A stretch of 52,501 nt of DNA from Pseudomonas fluorescens (GTDB taxonomy: Bacteria > Pseudomonadota > Gammaproteobacteria > Pseudomonadales > Pseudomonadaceae): contig NZ_KZ478023.1 of assembly GCF_002837185.1 (NCBI RefSeq), forward strand, positions 1 to 52,501, in the 5' to 3' direction. Under the pieces are notes generated by a model. That model was not told the origin of the DNA. It saw nothing but the letters and a program-made list of their open reading frames with translations, and searched no databases. Below are positions 1-7,726 of the stretch, piece by piece; the first letter of the stretch is position 1, and every line of letters starts with the position of its first letter. A program made the position numbers and the translations under genes.

Positions 1-133
1 ACTCTAACGAGCATCAGATTGCGGTGTGTGAAGACGAGATGAACCGAAAGTTCGACGCTCACAAAACACCGACAGCTGTCACATACCCAATTTGCTGAAG
101 CGAGGCCACCAGGCCACGACTCAGTACCCGAAT
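1..133 (+). other. 23S-5S rRNA internal transcribed spacer (3' part)
   Basis: The sequence up to the 5S gene resembles the spacer that pseudomonads carry between 23S and 5S rRNA, including the stretch reading CAGTACCCGAATTTCTTGAC that runs into the 5S 5' end. It is transcribed as part of the rRNA precursor and removed by processing. The 23S gene itself lies before the window. Recognition is from memory of Pseudomonas rRNA operons. Confidence 0.75.
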
Positions 134-250
134 TTCTTGACGACCATAGAGCATTGGAACCACCTGATCCCATCCCGAACTCAGCAGTGAAACGATGCAT
201 CGCCGATGGTAGTGTGGGGTTTCCCCATGTGAGAGTAGGTCATCGTCAAG
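134..250 (+). rRNA. rrf: 5S ribosomal RNA
   Basis: The roughly 117-nt segment has the gammaproteobacterial 5S core: GAACCACCTGATCCCATCCC, then GAACTCAGCAGTGAAACG, then GATGGTAGTGTGGGGTTTCC and GAGAGTAGGTCATCGTCAAG. The 5' CTTGACGA pairs with the 3' TCGTCAAG to form helix I, which fixes both ends to within a base or two. It is the last gene of an rRNA operon reading rightward and is followed directly by a terminator. A long minus-strand frame across it is not a gene. Confidence 0.97.
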
Positions 251-262
251 ATTAAATTCCGA

Positions 263-297
263 AACCCCAATTGCGAAAGCAGTTGGGGTTTTGTTTT
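263..297 (+). terminator. rRNA operon terminator
   Basis: A 12-bp stem is formed by AACCCCAATTGC and GCAGTTGGGGTT around a GAAA tetraloop, followed by TTGTTTT. This is a classic Rho-independent terminator about 12 nt after the 5S 3' end. Confidence 0.92.
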
Positions 298-638
298 GGG
301 CGCTCGAAACACATTTGCTCAGCAGGCGCGAGATGGCTTGCATAGATCGCTAACGCTAGAGCGGCGTATCGAGCAGGCTCACCTATGGATCGCTCTATTC
401 AGCGCTTTTATGGCAGATATCCAAACACCAGTCGAACCTTGCGCATGATCCAGGTTCACAGGTGGTGCGCTGTACATTTATCTCCACGCTATGTACCTCG
501 CCGCCACGCGGTCAGTGTCTGAGCGGTTAAGCAAAATAATCCCCGGAAAAGGCTCTTGCCGCCTGTCCGGACTCGACCACCGCGGACTATCATGCGATAG
601 CCCTGTCCCCTCACTGCAAGGAGCCGCTCGGAACGCCG
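298..638. other. Intergenic region, no gene seen
   Basis: About 340 bp separate the rRNA terminator from the MFS gene. No convincing coding frame, tRNA or strong promoter was found. A TATCAT near 587-592 could be a -10 element for the downstream gene, but no matching -35 was seen. An AAGGAG about 15 nt before the MFS start is the likely, rather distant, ribosome binding site. Confidence 0.5.
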
Positions 639-2024
639 ATGCGCCAGATCTGGAAATCTTTTCGAGCCCTTTATTTCGCCTCCTTGATGATGCTGATCGG
701 CTCCGGCCTGCTCAGTACGTATTTAGCCTTGCGATTGGCGGCCGACCATGTCGACAGCCTGTGGGTGGGTGCGCTCATGGCGGCCAACTACTTTGGCCTG
801 GTGCTGGGCGGCAAGATCGGGCACCGCCTGATCGCTCGTGTCGGGCATATACGCGCCTACGCTACCTGCGCCGGGATCGTCGGCGCGGCTGTGCTGGGCC
901 ACGGTTTGATCGATTGGCTGCCTGCCTGGATCGTACTGCGGGTGATCGTGGGCCTGGGGATGATGTGCCAGTACATGGTCATTGAAAGCTGGCTCAATGA
1001 GCAGGCGGAGGCCAAGCAGCGTGGCGTAGTGTTCAGCGGCTATATGATCGCGTCCTACCTCGGTCTGGTGCTGGGCCAGCTGATACTGGTGATGCATCCC
1101 CATCTGGGGCTTGAACTGCTGATGCTGGTCGCGCTGTGCTTTGCCCTGTGCCTGGTGCCGGTGGCCATGACCCGACGTATTCACCCGGCGCCGCTGCATC
1201 CGGCGCCGATGGAGCCGCGTTTCTTTATCAAGCGCGTGCCACAGTCCCTCAGCACGGTGCTGGGGGCTGGACTGATCGTGGGCTCGTTCTACGGTCTCGC
1301 ACCGCTTTATGCCTCACAGCAGGGGTTGACGACCGAGCAAGTCGGTTTGTTCATGGGGTCCTGCATTTTTGCTGGACTGCTCGTGCAGTGGCCCCTGGGC
1401 TGGTTGTCCGACCGCTATGACCGCGCATTGCTGATCCGCTGCTTTGCGTTGTGCCTGGCGGTGGCAGCATTGCCCTTGGCGATCATGACTCAGGTCCCTT
1501 TGGAAGTGCTGTTCGTGGCGGGCTTTTTTTGTTCACTTGTGCAGTTTTGTCTGTACCCGTTGGCTGTGGCTTTTTCCAACGACCATGTAGAAGGTGATCG
1601 CAGGGTATCGCTGACCGCCATGTTGCTGGTGACTTACGGCGTGGGTGCCAGTATCGGCCCGCTTCTGGCGGGTGTGGTGATGAAACTGTTCGGCAGCCAG
1701 ATGCTGTACGCGTTTTTCAGCCTGTGTGCGCTGATCCTGGTATGGCGTATACGGCCGAAGGCGGTGACCAACTTGCATCAGGTAGACGATGCGCCGCTGC
1801 ATCACGTGGCGATGCCTGACAGTATGTCCAGTTCGCCGTTGGTGGCCGCGCTTGACCCGCGGGTAGATGAACAGGTGGTACAGGAGCAGATGCAGGCCAC
1901 TGTGCCTGAATCAGACCCCGAACCAGCCGTCGAACCAGCCGTCGACGAGCCGGCTGCCGAGATTGCGCCTGAGTCGACAGACCCGCAAGACCATCCCCAT
2001 GACTTGAGCAGAGCGCGCCCCTGA
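639..2024 (+). CDS. MFS transporter (YcaD-like)
   Basis: A 461-aa inner-membrane permease of the major facilitator superfamily. About 12 hydrophobic helices fill residues 1-380, and the loop after helix 2 has the MFS-type GKIGHRLIARVGH signature near residues 57-69. The opening MRQIWKSFRALYFASLMML is typical of the Pseudomonas YcaD-like group, whose substrate is not established. The C-terminal ~80 residues are a hydrophilic tail rich in Pro and Glu (repeated PAVEPAV/EPA units), probably cytoplasmic and disordered. The gene stands alone between the rRNA terminator and a terminator shared with the convergent flagellar-brake gene. The ATG at 639 begins exactly at the first transmembrane segment, which supports this start. 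The substrate cannot be deduced. Confidence 0.88.
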   Translation: MRQIWKSFRALYFASLMMLIGSGLLSTYLALRLAADHVDSLWVGALMAANYFGLVLGGKIGHRLIARVGHIRAYATCAGIVGAAVLGHGLIDWLPAWIVLRVIVGLGMMCQYMVIESWLNEQAEAKQRGVVFSGYMIASYLGLVLGQLILVMHPHLGLELLMLVALCFALCLVPVAMTRRIHPAPLHPAPMEPRFFIKRVPQSLSTVLGAGLIVGSFYGLAPLYASQQGLTTEQVGLFMGSCIFAGLLVQWPLGWLSDRYDRALLIRCFALCLAVAALPLAIMTQVPLEVLFVAGFFCSLVQFCLYPLAVAFSNDHVEGDRRVSLTAMLLVTYGVGASIGPLLAGVVMKLFGSQMLYAFFSLCALILVWRIRPKAVTNLHQVDDAPLHHVAMPDSMSSSPLVAALDPRVDEQVVQEQMQATVPESDPEPAVEPAVDEPAAEIAPESTDPQDHPHDLSRARP

Positions 2025-2029
2025 ACGAA

Positions 2030-2066
2030 AAACGGGCAGGTCCTGTCAGGAGCTGCCCGTTTTTTC
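2030..2066. terminator. Bidirectional terminator between MFS gene and ycgR-like gene
   Basis: AAACGGGCAG and CTGCCCGTTT form a 10-bp stem around a 13-nt loop. It is flanked by A-rich sequence on the left and TTTTTT on the right, so it can terminate both convergent genes. Confidence 0.85.
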
Positions 2067-2082
2067 CTTCAGCGTTCAAGGC

Positions 2083-2832
2083 TTAAAAGTCGTCGTCCTT
2101 GTCGAAGCGCCGAGCTTCGCGTTGCAGTTGATACACAAAGCGTTCTACCTGGCGCTGCACCAAACCGCTCATGTTATGAAAGCGCACGCCGGCAAAAGTG
2201 ATGTTGATCCTGTCTTCGAAATGCAGGTAACGCAACTCGACAGCGGTCGTCATGTTGCCGAATGGCAGCGCGGCGATGAAGCGGTCGTAGACCTGCCCCA
2301 GTTGCAGGCGTTCGGCGATGTCGCCTTCAAAGCGCAATTTGCATCCAGTGGCGGAAATGTCGAGCAACTTGCCGTTGATCGGCGCCTTGAGCTTTTCGCC
2401 ACCCAGTTCGATATTGACCAATTGCGCCAACTTCAGGGCAGCGCGGAATGCATCACGACGCTGATGATAGACCACCTCGCTGGGCATGCTGCCACTGTAG
2501 ATACGGTGACCGTCCTTCTCGCTGATGCTCAGCGTGCCGTTACTGTCCCAGGCAACCCGGACGCCATCATGAAAACCTTCGATGCGGAAGGGTTCGCCAT
2601 TTTCGAGGTGACGTTCACCGTCACGCGGAATCATTTCGTCCAGTACCAGCGTCTTGCTGTCCCGGTCGATGTCCACAAGGTAACTTTGGAAGCGTTGGCT
2701 GCGTTCGTGGAAAGTGATGATCAATGGATCATGGCTTTCCTGGAGCATCCGCAGCGTGCTGGCGATTTCCAAAGGTGTGGTAAGGACCTTGGGTGGCTGC
2801 GGTGCATCTTCCGCATTAAGGGTGTTGAACAC
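2083..2832 (-). CDS. ycgR: Flagellar brake protein YcgR-like, PilZ domain
   Basis: A 249-aa cytoplasmic c-di-GMP effector. The N-terminal YcgR-type domain spans about residues 15-115. The C-terminal PilZ domain carries both c-di-GMP motifs: RxxxR within RRDAFR (125-130) and DxSxxG as DISATG (158-163). Proteins of this family bind the flagellar stator/rotor when c-di-GMP is high and slow swimming. It is the last gene of the minus-strand set flgA-flgM-flgN-ycgR, an arrangement known from P. aeruginosa, and is separated from flgN by 96 bp. All expected ligand residues are present. Its role in this strain is inferred from the family and neighbours. Confidence 0.9.
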   Translation of the reverse strand: MFNTLNAEDAPQPPKVLTTPLEIASTLRMLQESHDPLIITFHERSQRFQSYLVDIDRDSKTLVLDEMIPRDGERHLENGEPFRIEGFHDGVRVAWDSNGTLSISEKDGHRIYSGSMPSEVVYHQRRDAFRAALKLAQLVNIELGGEKLKAPINGKLLDISATGCKLRFEGDIAERLQLGQVYDRFIAALPFGNMTTAVELRYLHFEDRINITFAGVRFHNMSGLVQRQVERFVYQLQREARRFDKDDDF

Positions 2833-2928
2833 GGTTGTTCCATCTCCAGGAAAATACGACTACACGCAAGAACCGGCATTTTGCCAGTATGTAGCGCACC
2901 TTGGATAGGCCGCGCTTTGGAACCGTTG

Positions 2929-3399
2929 TCAGGCTTGGCTGCGGGTGCTTGGCTTGACCAGGCGTGAAGTGGAACCTTGGGCGTTATACAGGGCCGGGGG
3001 CTCACCGCCGTGAAGAATACGTAACTGATTGGCCGTGGTGGCTTGCTGAAGCTGAATCGACTGGCCGTTGAGCAGGTTGGCTTCCTGGCACTGGGTGAGC
3101 AGGTGATTGAGCGCTTTGCTTTGCGTCAGCAACTGATCGCCGACCGAGGAATGACTTGCCAACTGTGCCAGGCCGTCGTGATCGGCAGGCAGGCCCAGGC
3201 TGATAAGAATCTCGCTGCGCTTCTTGCCGTGCTGTTCGAGCAGCACAATCAGCGACTGTTTGCGCGCGAGTATTTCTTCGAGCAAGGGCATATCCCGGCC
3301 ATACAGGGCCAGGGACTCTTCTTTAAGCAGCTCGAGCAGTTGTTGCGTCGGCGCCAGATCATCAAGGATCAGTTGGAGCAAATGTTCGTCGTGGTGCAT
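2929..3399 (-). CDS. flgN: Flagellar export chaperone FlgN
   Basis: A 156-aa mostly helical protein of the FlgN family, the cytoplasmic chaperone for the hook-filament junction proteins FlgK and FlgL. The sequence shows the long amphipathic helices of the family (for example LLQLILDDLAPTQQLLELLK near the N terminus and QSKALNHLLTQCQEANLLNG near residues 93-112) and a short disordered tail. It sits 48 bp after flgM, as in other pseudomonads. FlgN proteins are poorly conserved, so the call rests on helix pattern, size and position. Confidence 0.88.
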   Translation of the reverse strand: MHHDEHLLQLILDDLAPTQQLLELLKEESLALYGRDMPLLEEILARKQSLIVLLEQHGKKRSEILISLGLPADHDGLAQLASHSSVGDQLLTQSKALNHLLTQCQEANLLNGQSIQLQQATTANQLRILHGGEPPALYNAQGSTSRLVKPSTRSQA

Positions 3400-3447
3400 G
3401 GCTGGCCTTGGGTTTTAAGCGTCCAGAAGCCCAGCGCAGGCCTGTGC

Positions 3448-3765
3448 CTAGCGCTCGGCTTCGAAGTTAAGCAGCTTGCTGGCTACACGGTTGCTGTCGA
3501 CTGTATAAGTGCCATCGGCGATGGCCTGTTTCAACTCCGCCACGCGGGCTTTGTTCACAATCGGCTGATCGCGCAGCGAGTCAGTGATCTTCTGCAACTG
3601 TTGAGCCTCATTGCTCAGGTGTACCGATTCCCCACTCTGGCTCGCGCTCGCCTGTTCTGCCTTGGCGGGCAGGGGTTTGGCTTCAACACTGTCCTTGGCA
3701 CCGCTGGTGCGCGTATTGCCCGGCAAGGGCTGGGTGCTGTTTAAACGATTGAAATCAATGACCAT
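3448..3765 (-). CDS. flgM: Anti-sigma-28 factor FlgM
   Basis: A 105-aa small soluble protein that binds and inhibits FliA (sigma-28) until the hook is complete, when it is exported. The N terminus MVIDFNRLNS is typical. The C-terminal half carries the FliA-binding region (LSNEAQQLQKITDSLRDQP, then VAELKQAIADGTYTVDSNRV), and the middle is disordered. The start at 3765 is preceded by a CAGAGG ribosome binding site at a good distance; an upstream in-frame extension (to 3822) would lack conserved sequence and overlap the promoter. It has its own sigma-28 promoter, in addition to possible read-through from flgA. Confidence 0.95.
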   Translation of the reverse strand: MVIDFNRLNSTQPLPGNTRTSGAKDSVEAKPLPAKAEQASASQSGESVHLSNEAQQLQKITDSLRDQPIVNKARVAELKQAIADGTYTVDSNRVASKLLNFEAER

Positions 3766-3801
3766 GATAAAAAACCTCTGGGTATGTGGACGCTTGCCAT
3801 G

Positions 3802-3828
3802 TTTTCGGCAATACCCGGACAAACTTTA
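3802..3828 (-). promoter_or_regulatory. Sigma-28 (FliA) promoter of flgM
   Basis: On the minus strand the sequence reads TAAAGTTT, then 11 nt, then GCCGAAAA, against the FliA consensus TAAAGTTT-N11-GCCGATAA. That is a single mismatch at correct spacing. The predicted transcript start is near 3794, about 30 nt before the flgM ATG. Confidence 0.9.
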
Positions 3829-3905
3829 GGCGCGAATGACAATAAATCTCCGCACGGAACATTCCATGCACAGTGTAGGAAAACCTAGCGCCCCATACCA
3901 GTAAT

Positions 3906-4664
3906 CTATAACGCTACCTCGACCTGGCCAGGGGCCGTCACCCGCGCCTTGATCACGCGGTTGGAGTTGAGGTTCTTGACGCGAATCTGCTCGCTCATGC
4001 CGCCGTTGGACAGCGCTTCCCCAGGCATTCTCACGTTCAAACCGCCGCTGCTGGCGGAAATCACTACCTGGTCACCTTTACGAATGACCTCGGCCTGCTC
4101 CAGATGCACCAGGGTAATCACCTGATCGGTGACCACTGGTCGGGTGAGCCGCTGCCCGATCGCCTGGTCCAGGGAGGTCAGGTAACCCTGATTGATCAAG
4201 CTGATATCCCGTTCACGCAGTGCGACATCGTCATAGCCGATGATGCCGGTGCGCTTCAACGGTCGCGCCACCACGACAACGTCGCGGAACAATTTGACTT
4301 GAGCCGGCACAAAAACAGTCCAGGGCGAGGCGCCTTCACAGCGTACTTTTACGGTGACACGGCCAATGGGCTGGGCCGGGCTTTCCAGGGTGGCTGTCAA
4401 TTCCTTGTCACACATCGGCATGCGCAGGCGCGGGTCCAACGAGTTGACCTGGATCTCATAGCGGCCCGGTGTCTGGGTGGTCTCCAGATAATCTTCTACA
4501 GTGTATTCAAGAAAGCCCTGGGTGACGCCGATAAGGAGATCAGGCAGGGTGACGTTGTCGGCGCGGGCCGTGACGCCCCAGACAAGCAGCGCCATCGCGG
4601 CGCAGAGCAATCTGCGATACTTTGAGCGGCAAGCGCGTCGGGAAACTGTCGTTTTAATATCCAT
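3906..4664 (-). CDS. flgA: Flagellar P-ring chaperone FlgA
   Basis: A 252-aa periplasmic protein required for P-ring assembly by FlgI. A basic N region (SRRACRSKYRR) and hydrophobic stretch (LLCAAMALLVWGVTARA) form a signal peptide of about 35 residues. The mature part has the family N-terminal domain and a C-terminal SAF/ChapFlgA domain (about 120-252) with VRMPGEALSNG and RVKNLNSNRVIKARV. The ATG at 4664 is chosen; a TTG two codons upstream (4670) is possible. Either start is essentially at the predicted transcript start of the sigma-54 promoter at 4677-4692, and there is no visible ribosome binding site. It is the first gene of the minus-strand flagellar set and is divergent from cheV. Confidence 0.92.
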   Translation of the reverse strand: MDIKTTVSRRACRSKYRRLLCAAMALLVWGVTARADNVTLPDLLIGVTQGFLEYTVEDYLETTQTPGRYEIQVNSLDPRLRMPMCDKELTATLESPAQPIGRVTVKVRCEGASPWTVFVPAQVKLFRDVVVVARPLKRTGIIGYDDVALRERDISLINQGYLTSLDQAIGQRLTRPVVTDQVITLVHLEQAEVIRKGDQVVISASSGGLNVRMPGEALSNGGMSEQIRVKNLNSNRVIKARVTAPGQVEVAL

Positions 4665-4676
4665 AGCCAACCAAAT

Positions 4677-4692
4677 AGCAAAGCTCGTGCCG
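4677..4692 (-). promoter_or_regulatory. Sigma-54 promoter of flgA
   Basis: Minus-strand CGGCACG-N4-TTGCT, with the GG and GC dinucleotides exactly 12 nt apart, matches the RpoN -24/-12 consensus. Transcription would begin near 4666, within 2-4 nt of the flgA start codon. RpoN with a FleQ- or FleR-type activator is the expected control for this class of flagellar gene. Confidence 0.88.
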
Positions 4693-4739
4693 TTTAGTGT
4701 TGGGTACGCATCGTACCTCTGGGATTTAGGAGTCTGGGC

Positions 4740-5672
4740 ATGGCAGGTGTAATGGATTCAGTAAACCAGCGCACGCAGCTGGTAGGGCAGAATCGCCTGG
4801 AGTTGTTGCTTTTTCGCCTGGACGGCAAGCAGCTGTACGGCATCAACGTGTTTAAAGTGCGTGAAGTGCTGCAGTGTCCCAAGCTGACGATCATGCCCAA
4901 GTCCAGTCCGGTGGTGTGCGGCGTGGCCAATATCCGCGGCGCGACCATCCCCATTCTTGACTTGGCAATGGCCACCGGCTCCGCCGGTTTGCAGGACCGC
5001 CAGAGCCCGTTCGTGATCATTACCGAGTACAACACCAAGACCCAGGGGTTTCTGGTGCGCTCGGTGGAACGTATCGTCAATATGAACTGGGAAGAGATTC
5101 ATCCGCCGCCCAAGGGCACCGGGCGCGATCATTACCTGACGGCGGTGACGCGGGTGGATAACCAGTTGGTGGAAATCATCGACGTGGAGAAAATCCTCGC
5201 CGAAGTCGCGCCCACCTCGGAAACGATTTCCGTTGGGGTAGTGGATGCCGAGACGGCACACAAGGCGGTATCCCTGCGCGTGTTGACCGTGGATGACTCC
5301 TCTGTCGCGCGCAAGCAGGTCACGCGTTGCCTGCAAACCGTCGGCGTGGACGTGGTAGCCCTCAATGACGGTCGCCAAGCCCTGGATTACCTGCGCAAGT
5401 TGGTGGACGAGGGCAAGAAGCCAGAAGAAGAATTCCTGATGATGATTTCCGACATTGAAATGCCGGAAATGGACGGATACACCCTCACGGCGGAAATACG
5501 CAACGATCCACGCATGCAAAAATTGCACATCATCCTGCATACTTCGTTGTCGGGGGTATTCAATCAGGCCATGGTCAAGAAGGTCGGTGCAGATGACTTT
5601 CTGGCCAAATTCCGGCCTGATGACCTCGCATCCCGGGTAGTCGACCGGATCAAGGCAGCAGATCACGGCTAG
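4740..5672 (+). CDS. cheV: Chemotaxis coupling/response regulator protein CheV
   Basis: A 310-aa cytoplasmic fusion of a CheW-like coupling domain (about 15-160) and a receiver domain (about 178-305). The receiver has the acidic pair D185/D186, the phosphoacceptor Asp at 238 (in MISDIEMPEMDGY), the conserved Thr/Ser of LHTSLSG, and a Lys in DDFLAKF. CheV links chemoreceptors to the CheA kinase, and phosphorylation of the receiver tunes that coupling. A TAGGAG ribosome binding site precedes the ATG. It lies 43 bp upstream of cheR, and the pair precedes flgB as in other pseudomonads. Confidence 0.95.
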   Translation: MAGVMDSVNQRTQLVGQNRLELLLFRLDGKQLYGINVFKVREVLQCPKLTIMPKSSPVVCGVANIRGATIPILDLAMATGSAGLQDRQSPFVIITEYNTKTQGFLVRSVERIVNMNWEEIHPPPKGTGRDHYLTAVTRVDNQLVEIIDVEKILAEVAPTSETISVGVVDAETAHKAVSLRVLTVDDSSVARKQVTRCLQTVGVDVVALNDGRQALDYLRKLVDEGKKPEEEFLMMISDIEMPEMDGYTLTAEIRNDPRMQKLHIILHTSLSGVFNQAMVKKVGADDFLAKFRPDDLASRVVDRIKAADHG

Positions 5673-5715
5673 GGGCATTTCTCCTGGCGGTCACACGATT
5701 TAAGAGGCGGTACCA

Positions 5716-6543
5716 TTGTCTACGGGTAATTTGGATTTCGAACAGTTCCGGGTCTTCCTGGAAAAAGCCTGTGGCATATTGCTTGGTGAAAACAAGCAGT
5801 ACCTGGTATCCAGCCGTCTCAACAAGCTGATGGAGCAGCAGGGCATAAAATCCCTGGGTGAGTTGGTTCAGCGGATCCAGGGGCAGCCGCGCAGCGGGCT
5901 CAAGGAGATGGTGGTCGATGCCATGACCACCAACGAAACGTTATGGTTTCGCGATACCTACCCCTTTGAGGTGCTCAAGAACAAAGTGCTGCCGGAAGCC
6001 ATCAAGGCCAGCCCGGGTCAGCGCCTGCGTATCTGGTCGGCGGCATGCTCCTCGGGACAGGAACCCTATTCGATCTCCATGTCCATCGACGAGTTCGAGC
6101 GGACCAACATGGGCCAGCTGAAAGCCGGCGCGCAAATTGTGGCGACGGACCTGTCCGGCAGTATGCTCACCAACTGCAAGACCGGTGAGTACGACAGCCT
6201 GGCCCTGGGCCGAGGCCTGTCCCAGGAACGCTTGCAGCGCTACTTTGACCCGAAAGGGGCAGGGCGCTGGGCGATCAAGGCGCCGATCAAGAGCCGCGTC
6301 GAGTTCCGCTCGTTCAACTTGCTCGACAGCTACGCCAGCCTGGGCAAGTTCGACATGGTGTTCTGCCGCAACGTGCTGATCTACTTCTCGGCCGAAGTGA
6401 AGAAGGACATCCTCTTGCGCATCCATGGCACGCTCAAGCGCGGCGGGTATCTATTCCTCGGCGCTTCGGAAGCCTTGAACGGCTTGCCGGATCACTACCA
6501 GATGGTGCAGTGCAGCCCGGGAATCATCTACCAGGCCAAATAA
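5716..6543 (+). CDS. cheR: Chemoreceptor methyltransferase CheR
   Basis: A 275-aa SAM-dependent glutamate O-methyltransferase that methylates chemoreceptors during adaptation. The N-terminal helical domain (1-75) leads into TTNETLWFRD (71-80). The SAM-binding fold shows SAACSSGQEPYS (108-119), a conserved Asp in ATDLS, and FCRNVLIYF (216-224). The start is a TTG at 5716, chosen because AAGAGG lies 8 nt upstream and the protein then begins like its relatives; no ATG is available there. It is probably co-transcribed with cheV and followed by a REPIN. Confidence 0.95.
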   Translation: MSTGNLDFEQFRVFLEKACGILLGENKQYLVSSRLNKLMEQQGIKSLGELVQRIQGQPRSGLKEMVVDAMTTNETLWFRDTYPFEVLKNKVLPEAIKASPGQRLRIWSAACSSGQEPYSISMSIDEFERTNMGQLKAGAQIVATDLSGSMLTNCKTGEYDSLALGRGLSQERLQRYFDPKGAGRWAIKAPIKSRVEFRSFNLLDSYASLGKFDMVFCRNVLIYFSAEVKKDILLRIHGTLKRGGYLFLGASEALNGLPDHYQMVQCSPGIIYQAK

Positions 6544-6562
6544 CAACGTTTACCCGGTAAAA

Positions 6563-6655
6563 AATGTGGGAGGGGGCTTGCCCCCGATGGCGGTGGGTCA
6601 GTCAGCTATTCATGACATGACACACCGCTATCGGGAGCAAGCCCCCTCCCACATT
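6563..6655. repeat. REP doublet (REPIN)
   Basis: Two inverted copies of a REP with core GTGGGAGGGGGCTTGCCCCC lie head-out around a ~30-nt spacer; the right copy reads GGGAGCAAGCCCCCTCCCAC. The element lies between cheR and the flgB promoter. It is one of several of the same family in the window. Confidence 0.92.
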
Positions 6656-6663
6656 CGTTTCGC

Positions 6664-6757
6664 GGCAATTTCAACGGTAGCGGCAATCCTTCCATTGCCG
6701 CTTTACTGGCGCCACGCGGAAAGCACTTGCCGCTTTTCTGGCATTGCCGCCGGCAAT
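6664..6757 (+). promoter_or_regulatory. Cluster of GGCAAT/ATTGCC half-sites upstream of the flgB promoter
   Basis: Five copies of GGCAAT or its complement start at 6664, 6682, 6694, 6743 and 6752. They form one perfect 8-bp-arm inverted repeat (6680-6701, GCGGCAAT/ATTGCCGC) and one shorter palindrome (6743-6757). They sit about 40-130 bp upstream of the sigma-54 promoter, where enhancer-binding activators act. That they bind FleR or FleQ is inference. Confidence 0.5.
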
Positions 6758-6795
6758 TCCCCTGCGAGCCCTTGATATACGGGGCTTGGTTACAT

Positions 6796-6811
6796 TGGCA
6801 TGCACCTTGCT
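6796..6811 (+). promoter_or_regulatory. Sigma-54 promoter of flgBCDE
   Basis: TGGCATG-N4-TTGCT with GG and GC 12 nt apart is a near-consensus RpoN promoter. The predicted start is near 6822, giving a ~34-nt leader to flgB. Confidence 0.9.
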
Positions 6812-6855
6812 ATAACCCTGCTAACGAACAGCAGGTCAGCCAAAAGGTTTCCGCC

Positions 6856-7263
6856 ATGAGCATCAGCTTCGATAAAGCGCTCGGTATCCACGAACAAGCC
6901 CTGGGCTTCCGCGCCCAGCGTGCCGAAGTCCTGGCCAACAACATTGCCAACGCCGACACCCCGAACTACAAGGCTCGGGATCTGGATTTCTCCGCCGTGC
7001 TCGCCGCACAGCAGGATAAAACCAAAAACGGCACCTTCGCCTTGAACATGACCAACAGCCGTCATATTGAAGCGCAAGGCTTGAGCAGTGGTGATGAGTC
7101 GCTGCTGTATCGCACGCCGATGCAGCCGTCGATCGACCAGAACACCGTCGATGCTCAACTGGAACAATCGAACTACGCCGAGAACTCGGTGAACTTCCAG
7201 GCCAGCTTCACCCTGCTCAACAGCAAATTCAAAGGGCTGATGTCAGCCCTGCGTGGAGAATAA
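6856..7263 (+). CDS. flgB: Flagellar proximal rod protein FlgB
   Basis: A 135-aa component of the proximal rod, secreted through the flagellar export apparatus without a cleaved signal. It has the family signature AEVLANNIANADTPNYKARD near residues 25-44 and the C-terminal coiled-coil segment (NYAENSVNFQASFTLLNSKF). The ATG at 6856 is chosen because the protein then starts MSISFDKALG as in relatives; the open frame extends upstream only through the promoter region. It is the first gene of flgBCDE, 3 bp before flgC. Confidence 0.96.
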   Translation: MSISFDKALGIHEQALGFRAQRAEVLANNIANADTPNYKARDLDFSAVLAAQQDKTKNGTFALNMTNSRHIEAQGLSSGDESLLYRTPMQPSIDQNTVDAQLEQSNYAENSVNFQASFTLLNSKFKGLMSALRGE

Positions 7264-7266
7264 GCC

Positions 7267-7710
7267 ATGTCCCTGTCCAGTGTTTTCAATATTGCCGGCA
7301 GTGGCATGAGCGCGCAGACCACGCGTTTGAACACCGTCGCCAGTAACATCGCCAACGCCGAGACCGTGTCTTCGAGCATTGACCAGACTTACCGCGCCCG
7401 TCATCCGGTGTTCGCCACCATGTTCCAGGGCGGCCAGAGCGGCGGCAGTGATTCGCTGTTCCAGAACCAGGATGCCGCCGGGCAAGGCGTGCAGGTGCTG
7501 GGTGTGGTCGAAGACCAGAGCAACCTCGAAGCGCGTTACGAGCCGAACCATCCGGCTGCGAACGAAAAGGGTTATGTCTACTACCCCAACGTCAACGTGG
7601 TCGAGGAGATGGCCGACATGATTTCCGCCAGTCGTTCGTTCCAGACCAACGCGGAAATGATGAACACCGCCAAAACCATGATGCAGAAGGTCCTGACCCT
7701 GGGTCAGTGA
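7267..7710 (+). CDS. flgC: Flagellar proximal rod protein FlgC
   Basis: A 147-aa rod protein. It carries the N-terminal rod motif (TRLNTVASNIANAETVSSSI), the central YVYYPNVNVVEEMADMISAS segment and the C-terminal helix NAEMMNTAKTMMQKVLTLGQ, all hallmarks of FlgC. It starts 3 bp after flgB and is followed 16 bp later by flgD. Confidence 0.97.
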   Translation: MSLSSVFNIAGSGMSAQTTRLNTVASNIANAETVSSSIDQTYRARHPVFATMFQGGQSGGSDSLFQNQDAAGQGVQVLGVVEDQSNLEARYEPNHPAANEKGYVYYPNVNVVEEMADMISASRSFQTNAEMMNTAKTMMQKVLTLGQ

Positions 7711-7726
7711 TAAGGGGCGCCGAATA

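Noticed and set aside
59..343. Minus-strand open frame of 94 codons across the 5S gene
   Set aside because: It overlaps the 5S rRNA, its terminator and spacer, and has no ribosome binding site or recognisable product.
4740..6543. Sigma-54 or sigma-28 promoter ahead of cheV-cheR
   Set aside because: No sequence with correct motif and spacing was found upstream of cheV, so none is reported.
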